Source of the DNA: Phyto melanocephala
Taxonomy: Eukaryota > Arthropoda > Insecta > Diptera > Rhinophoridae
Direction: 5' to 3'
DNA: 64,000 bases
Assembly: GCA_941918925.1 (NCBI GenBank)
Contig: OW799234.1
Coordinates: forward strand, 121,761,895-121,825,894
The translations under genes and the position numbers were made by a program. The notes beneath the pieces are model-generated. The model was not told where the DNA came from and made no database searches. It saw only the letters and a list, made by a program, of their open reading frames with translations. Shown one piece after another: positions 60,156 to 64,000 of this stretch. The number at the start of each line of letters is the position of its first letter. Position 1 is the first letter of the stretch.

Positions 60156-61065
60156 AAATATAATATAAATATAAAAACCGATCTCAAACTTAAAAAATAA
60201 GACAATAAATTAAATTCTTTGTAAATTAAATAATTAATTAATCTTGTAAAAAAAATCTTATTGTTTCTAATAACACTGTCAAATTTAAAACAAAATTAGT
60301 TAAGATCAGCGATATACACATTAATCATACCTCATTGTTTTTTTGAATTAATTTACAATAAAAAAAAAACGAGGACTTTAAAAATCTTAAAAGCTAAATT
60401 CGAATTATTAAAACGTTTTGCTATTGTTTGTTATAAGTAAAACAAAAACAAAACTTAATAATTATTGCTAAAACGCTTACCAACAAGATATAAAACAACA
60501 TTCTAATACGAAAAGTTGATGTAAAGAAAACTATGTACTAGTATTGTTGACTTACATACTTGAGTATCTGAAAAGAGACAAAAGAATTTGATTTTTTTTA
60601 TTCTCACAAGATATGTACTTAACAGATTTGTATCTTTGTTGCTTTAACTTATTTTGTTACAAAACAATTTAAAAATGTACCACAATTACTTGTTAATATT
60701 TAATATTTTTTCGATAAACGTTACATAAAAGTTACAGATCATTATAAAAGTAGTTTCTTAAGACATCATTAAGTTTAGCACAATGATGCTGAGCAGACAA
60801 CAAAGTAAAAGTATTATAATGTGTGAATTCCTATGACATTCTTTAATATGAATCGGTTTAAAAGATTTTTTAAATTATTATTTTTACATTACAATCAGTG
60901 TGGTTAAGCACTGTTTTTAGTGCTTTTTAAATTTTTTCGCGGAGAATTTTTAAGCGTTTATTGTTGTAATTATTTCTTAATTGTCTTATTATTTTTACGA
61001 TTTTCTTAATCAGGCTTTCAAGGTCATAAAAAGTAATGAAGAGACTTTATATTTTTATTATAAAG
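60156..61065. other. AT-rich non-coding stretch
   Basis: No supported gene or repeat boundary. Confidence 0.55.
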
Positions 61066-61115
61066 TAATTCCGACGTTTCGTTGGTGTTTTCTTTTCCAA
61101 CTTCATCAGGGATTA
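61066..61115 (-). ncRNA. minimal type I hammerhead ribozyme-like motif
   Basis: Minus strand: UAAUCC, CUGAUGA core, one extra A, GUUGG-loop-CCAAC (stem II, five pairs), GAAA core, CGU making a two-pair loopless stem III (ACGU), C at position 17, then GGAAUUA. Stem I pairs UAAUCC with GGAAUUA, leaving one bulged A. Predicted cleavage between 61073 and 61072 after GUC. The extra A after the core is the irregular point. Confidence 0.6.
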
Positions 61116-61572
61116 AATATTTATTTAATACTTCGTCTTAAAAGTTTAAGTACATAATTCTTAAAAAAATATCACACAACACAAAACTTTTTAATTGAAA
61201 ATGTCGAAAGTATAAAAAAATATTACAATTATTAAATTACAAAAATAATAAGTACTTATTTATAGTGCACAATGTTTCCGCAATGACAGGTCTGTCAGCT
61301 TGTTGTTTTGAACCAGCAACCATTAAAAACAACAGTCATCAGTGGACTAGATATTTTATATTTTTGTTTATTATATAATTATAAATAAATATATTATTTT
61401 AACTTTTATAAATAAGCTTATTATAAATCACTTTTATTCTAGCTCAAAATCTTGTATCCTATTATAAAAGTTGCTAAAACATTTTTTCTAAATTGAATTA
61501 AAATTTTATCATTTGAGAATTTTTTCTTAAAAAACATTCCCTTATTAGGAGAGTGTGATCTATTTTGGAAAG
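61116..61572. other. AT-rich stretch with Penelope-like fragment
   Basis: 61480-61572 matches 13780-13895 in part ('tcatttgagaat..tcttaaaaaacattccc.tatta.gagagtg'), suggesting the same retroelement fragment on both sides of the window. No gene. Confidence 0.35.
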
Positions 61573-61590
61573 TACAGTGCATTCGGGAAT

Positions 61591-61696
61591 ACGTCAACAC
61601 TAGTTTACGTCAACATCCCAAAACGTCAACCCTTAATTTTAATTACATTGTCTACTCTAAAACGTCAACCAAACCACAAAGCTCTAAAACGTCAAC
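61591..61696 (+). repeat. five ACGTCAAC subterminal repeats
   Basis: ACGTCAAC starts at 61591, 61607, 61623, 61662 and 61689 in the same direction, the first three exactly 16 bases apart. Position just inside the TIR suggests transposase-binding sites. Confidence 0.8.
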
Positions 61697-61861
61697 TTTA
61701 AATAAACCTAAATTTTGAATTTAGCAACAGTTAAAATATACAGTTTTTATCACACACACATTTTTTTATGAAATCAGTTCGACAATTGGGGTATTTCCCT
61801 TATAAGTATGTACAATAGAAAAGAAATTGCATCTCTATATGATGTCTTTTTTTATTTTCAG

Positions 61862-62277
61862 TTGCTTTTTAATTCTCGTAAGTATCACATTACCAAAATA
61901 TGCTTAAAACAACCGAAAGTGCTTAAATTACCTGAAAAGGCAAATATTTTAGATTTATTAGATAAGGGTGCAATTGCGGTAGCTTTAGCAAAGCAATATG
62001 GTATCTCAAATCCATCAATTAGCAAGATAAAAATGAAAAAAAAAAAAAAATAAAATGTTGGACTGTGTTAATGACACACTTTCCAGTCCGGGAAAAAGAA
62101 AGACATTAAGAGCATCAGAGTTGGCAAAAATGGATAAGCACCTGTATCAATGGTTTGTTAAGCAGAGAGAAAGGAATTATCCGGTTTATGTATTAGCGCT
62201 CAAACAAAAGGCTAAAGAGGTTCATCTAAAAGTAAAAGAAAAGGAATGTTCTTTTAACGCAAGTGATGGATGATTGC
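61862..62277 (+). pseudogene. Tigger transposase N-terminus (two HTH domains)
   Basis: First frame: LPEKANILDLLDKGAIAVAL then AKQYGISNPSISKIK, a psq/pogo-type helix-turn-helix. A run of A's (62034-62050) breaks the frame. Second frame: LSSPGKRKTLRASELAKMDK, HLYQWFVKQRERNYPVYVLA, LKQKAKEVHLK and FNASDG, the CENP-B-type second helix-turn-helix, ending in a stop where Trp is expected, as in the relic at 19400-20204. The DDE domain is absent. Confidence 0.85.
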
Positions 62278-62290
62278 AAGGTTTTAACCC

Positions 62291-62714
62291 GGGGTCTCCA
62301 CGTAGCAATATTTATTACCGCAATTGTCAAATTTGATTGCTTCCATAGAAATTGCAAGGTGTAGACCGCAAATTGCCATATGTAGCATTTTATTGCGCAA
62401 TCATTGCTCTGCTGATTTCTTGAGCAATTATTGCCGCAATTAACTGTCAAAATCGTTTAATTTTCTTTGAATTTTATGTTTTTCTTTGCAGAAACAAAGG
62501 AAAATTAAAATAATTTTACCTGGAAATAATTAAGAGTGAGGTATTCCAAAAAAAACTCATTAAAGTTAAAACAAAAATATTAAATAATAAAAATAAATTA
62601 TTTGTGTCGTGTTCTCCACCCAGTGAAAATAAACATACCTTAGCAATAAAGTGCAGTTATTCTGCCGACGTTTTTGCTTATGCTTAGCAATGAAAATTGC
62701 TACGTGGAGACCCA
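62291..62714. mobile_element. MITE with GGGTCTCCACGTAGCAAT ends
   Basis: GGGTCTCCACGTAGCAAT at the left and its exact complement at the right form 18-base TIRs. The interior repeats 'attgc' and 'gcaat' phrases, including a near-TIR at about 62355 (GCAAGGTGTAGACC). 424 bases, no coding. Target duplication unclear; it interrupts the Tigger reading frame. Confidence 0.8.
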
Positions 62715-62929
62715 GCTTGAAAAAAGTTTTGGAGCCTGCTTAAAATAACTGGATAAAAGCTATTTTCGCAGCCTTCGCTTGTCTAACCAATCAAAATTTT
62801 TCATTTTTTTAATAAGCTTATAAAAAATTTTTAATAATTTATAATTTATCAAACTATAAATTTATTTAAAAAAATAACAAATATCAAGACACTAATCGAA
62901 CAAAAAACAAATAGATAATTAAAAACTCG

Positions 62930-62971
62930 TATCCTGATGATGCTACACAAAGAGGCAGCGAAATATTGATG
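62930..62971 (+). ncRNA. minimal type I hammerhead ribozyme-like motif
   Basis: UAUC (stem I), CUGAUGA core, an extra U, GCU-loop-AGC (stem II), GAAA core, UAU completing a two-pair loopless stem III (AUAU), U at position 17, then GAUG, which pairs with UAUC (one G-U). Predicted cleavage between 62967 and 62968 after AUU. Stem II is short. Same architecture as the motifs at 27478 and 61066. Confidence 0.5.
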
Positions 62972-63479
62972 AAATAATATAAAATAAAACAAAAAGATTT
63001 TTTATTATTGATAAATCCTTCATTTTCCAGAATTGCCCATCCTCAGAAGTTTTTGTTACATTCTGTACGATTTCTTACGACGTCCAATATATAAATTTTA
63101 GCTTTAAAAACTTGTGATATCGAAAAATATTTATTGCATCGATAACAAACTATAAGTAAATTATTTTTTTTAATATTAAATTTTTTTTATTAAAATTTTG
63201 ACGTGAATTTTAACAGTTATGCGGAAGAAATTATTTGTTTTAAAATTTTGCTCGGAAAATCATGTTATTAAAACAAACTAGTTTGGCATGTAAAAACAAA
63301 TAACTTATTTTTTGATCTGCAAAAAATATGAATTAAAAACTCTTTATGAAATTTTAAAACCATGTCGTAGTTTTACTTGGTTCAAATGCGTTGTTTAATA
63401 AACAAGTTTTTTATAAAGTTAGTAAAAAGTAAATACTTTTATTTATTTAATTTTTTATAATTTTTTTTTGCAATTACAG
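62972..63479 (+). other. end of an intron of the right-edge gene
   Basis: AT-rich, with a pyrimidine-rich tract 'ttttttataatttttttttg' before CAATTACAG; AG at 63478-63479 is a strong splice acceptor. No gene inside. Confidence 0.6.
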
Positions 63480-63661
63480 GAAGCACATATCTTAACAACA
63501 AGAGTTATAACAACGAAGAAAAATATTAATGTAACAACATAAATATAAACAAAATTTGATCCATAAGGGAGCAAAGATAAAGTAAATAAATTTAGATCAA
63601 CAAACAAACATCTACCCGCAATAGAAAAAGAGCAAAAAGCAATAAAAAAAACACAATCAAA
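63480..63661 (+). promoter_or_regulatory. 5' leader exon sequence with start-stop uORF
   Basis: The 182 bases between the acceptor and the start codon are A-rich. They contain a single upstream ATG, directly followed by TAA (63529-63534). Such a start-stop uORF can hold ribosomes on the leader; that effect is inferred. Confidence 0.5.
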
Positions 63662-64000
63662 ATGACCGATTCAAATGGTAATGAGATCTGCAGCAACAGT
63701 GATATAAATAGACAATCTGAATCACCGGCACGTACCATCGATTCACATGATTCAACAACTGGCAGCATGGACACGATAGTCGATCGTTCAACACATAATA
63801 CTAATTCCGCTTTTACAGCAATAACCACAACTGCAACAACAACAAACAATCATGAGGAAATGATGCAGAGTACCATTGAACAGAGTACGAATACAACAAA
63901 TACGCAACAGCAACATAATAGTTTAACAAATTCCGAAATAGCCATGTTGCAACAGCAGAATCGAAGCGGAAGTGATGATGAATTAATGCTAAAGCATCAA
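63662..64000 (+). CDS. N-terminal coding exon of an unrecognised protein (continues past the window)
   Basis: An uninterrupted frame of 113 codons reaches the window edge. The start context ATCAAAATGA fits the fly consensus (A at -3) and no other ATG in frame precedes it in the exon. The protein starts MTDSNGNEICSNSDINRQSE and is polar and probably disordered: a Ser/Asp/Thr-rich first half (DSHDSTTGSMD), a Thr/Asn tract (TTTATTTNN), then Gln/Asn-rich stretches (TQQQHNS, MLQQQNRSGSDDE). There is no signal peptide or membrane segment. Codon use (ACA, CAA, AAT) fits an AT-rich fly. I do not recognise the family; low-complexity N-termini of this sort are common in regulatory proteins. The 85-residue minus-strand frame over it is a shadow. 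Confidence 0.8.
   Translation, partial: MTDSNGNEICSNSDINRQSESPARTIDSHDSTTGSMDTIVDRSTHNTNSAFTAITTTATTTNNHEEMMQSTIEQSTNTTNTQQQHNSLTNSEIAMLQQQNRSGSDDELMLKHQ

Larger units (their letters stand above)
61575..62290 (+). mobile_element. pogo/Tigger-type element, 5' part
   Basis: CAGTGCATTCGGGAATACGT follows TA (61573-61574), a Tigger-like terminus. A leader with five ACGTCAAC repeats precedes a transposase N-terminus. The element is cut at 62290 by a MITE and no downstream Tigger sequence is recognisable after it. Confidence 0.75.

Noticed and set aside
63592..63849. 85-residue minus-strand hydrophobic frame
   Set aside because: Antisense of the Thr/Asn/Gln-rich coding exon; CAA and ACA codons read as Val/Leu/Cys on the other strand.

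Overview
The window reads as AT-rich nuclear DNA of a higher fly (Diptera, probably a calyptrate such as a blowfly or house fly). The signs are dipteran mini-me/DINE-like repeats with a TTCGGC..GCCGAA hairpin and GACGGACA microsatellites, many mariner, Tigger, hAT, Harbinger and Helitron relics, and one coding exon with a fly-type start context. The species call is an inference. No rRNA, true tRNA, CRISPR array or bacterial-type operon is visible.

Only one host gene is supported. At the right edge a splice acceptor (63477-63479) opens an exon with a 182-base leader, a minimal AUG-UAA upstream ORF and an open reading frame from 63662 through the window end (113 codons, polar, T/N/Q/S-rich). 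I do not recognise the protein. The 63 kb to its left is probably intergenic DNA or a long 5' intron; no other coding exon was found.

Almost everything else is layered transposable-element debris. 2-3.8 kb and 10.9-13.4 kb: two long mini-me-like repeats, each carrying the same internally deleted mariner. 7-9.4 kb: mini-me fragment, reverse-transcriptase relic, Helitron, mariner. 14-20.5 kb: hairpin repeat, degenerate tandem repeat, Helitron, TIR element, Tigger transposase relic. 21.6-31.4 kb: MITEs, mariner and Tc1-like relics, a hammerhead-like motif, a Harbinger relic. 34-42 kb: MITEs, a tRNA-derived SINE, a mariner with a hAT insert, a CpG-rich Harbinger MITE. 46.6-50.3 kb: a three-level nest, Tc1-like ends around a MADF-domain element around a Transib element whose ends look like V(D)J recombination signals. 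51.2-54.4 kb: a mini-me copy holding a LINE 3' fragment and a mariner. 55.5-56.7 kb: a SINE split by a hAT-type MITE built from AATTACATGTAATT repeats. 58.2-59.8 kb: a hAT transposase relic split by a Helitron. 61-63 kb: Tigger start, MITE and two more hammerhead-like motifs.

The most interesting signals are a set of minimal type I hammerhead-ribozyme-like motifs, two of them with complete cores and pairing stem I (27478-27524 minus, 62930-62971 plus) and a third nearly so (61066-61115 minus), and the Transib copy with CACAGTG heptamers and a 23-base spacer to a nonamer-like block. Superfamily names rest on TIR and target-site-duplication reading by eye and on recognised protein motifs; no database search was possible.
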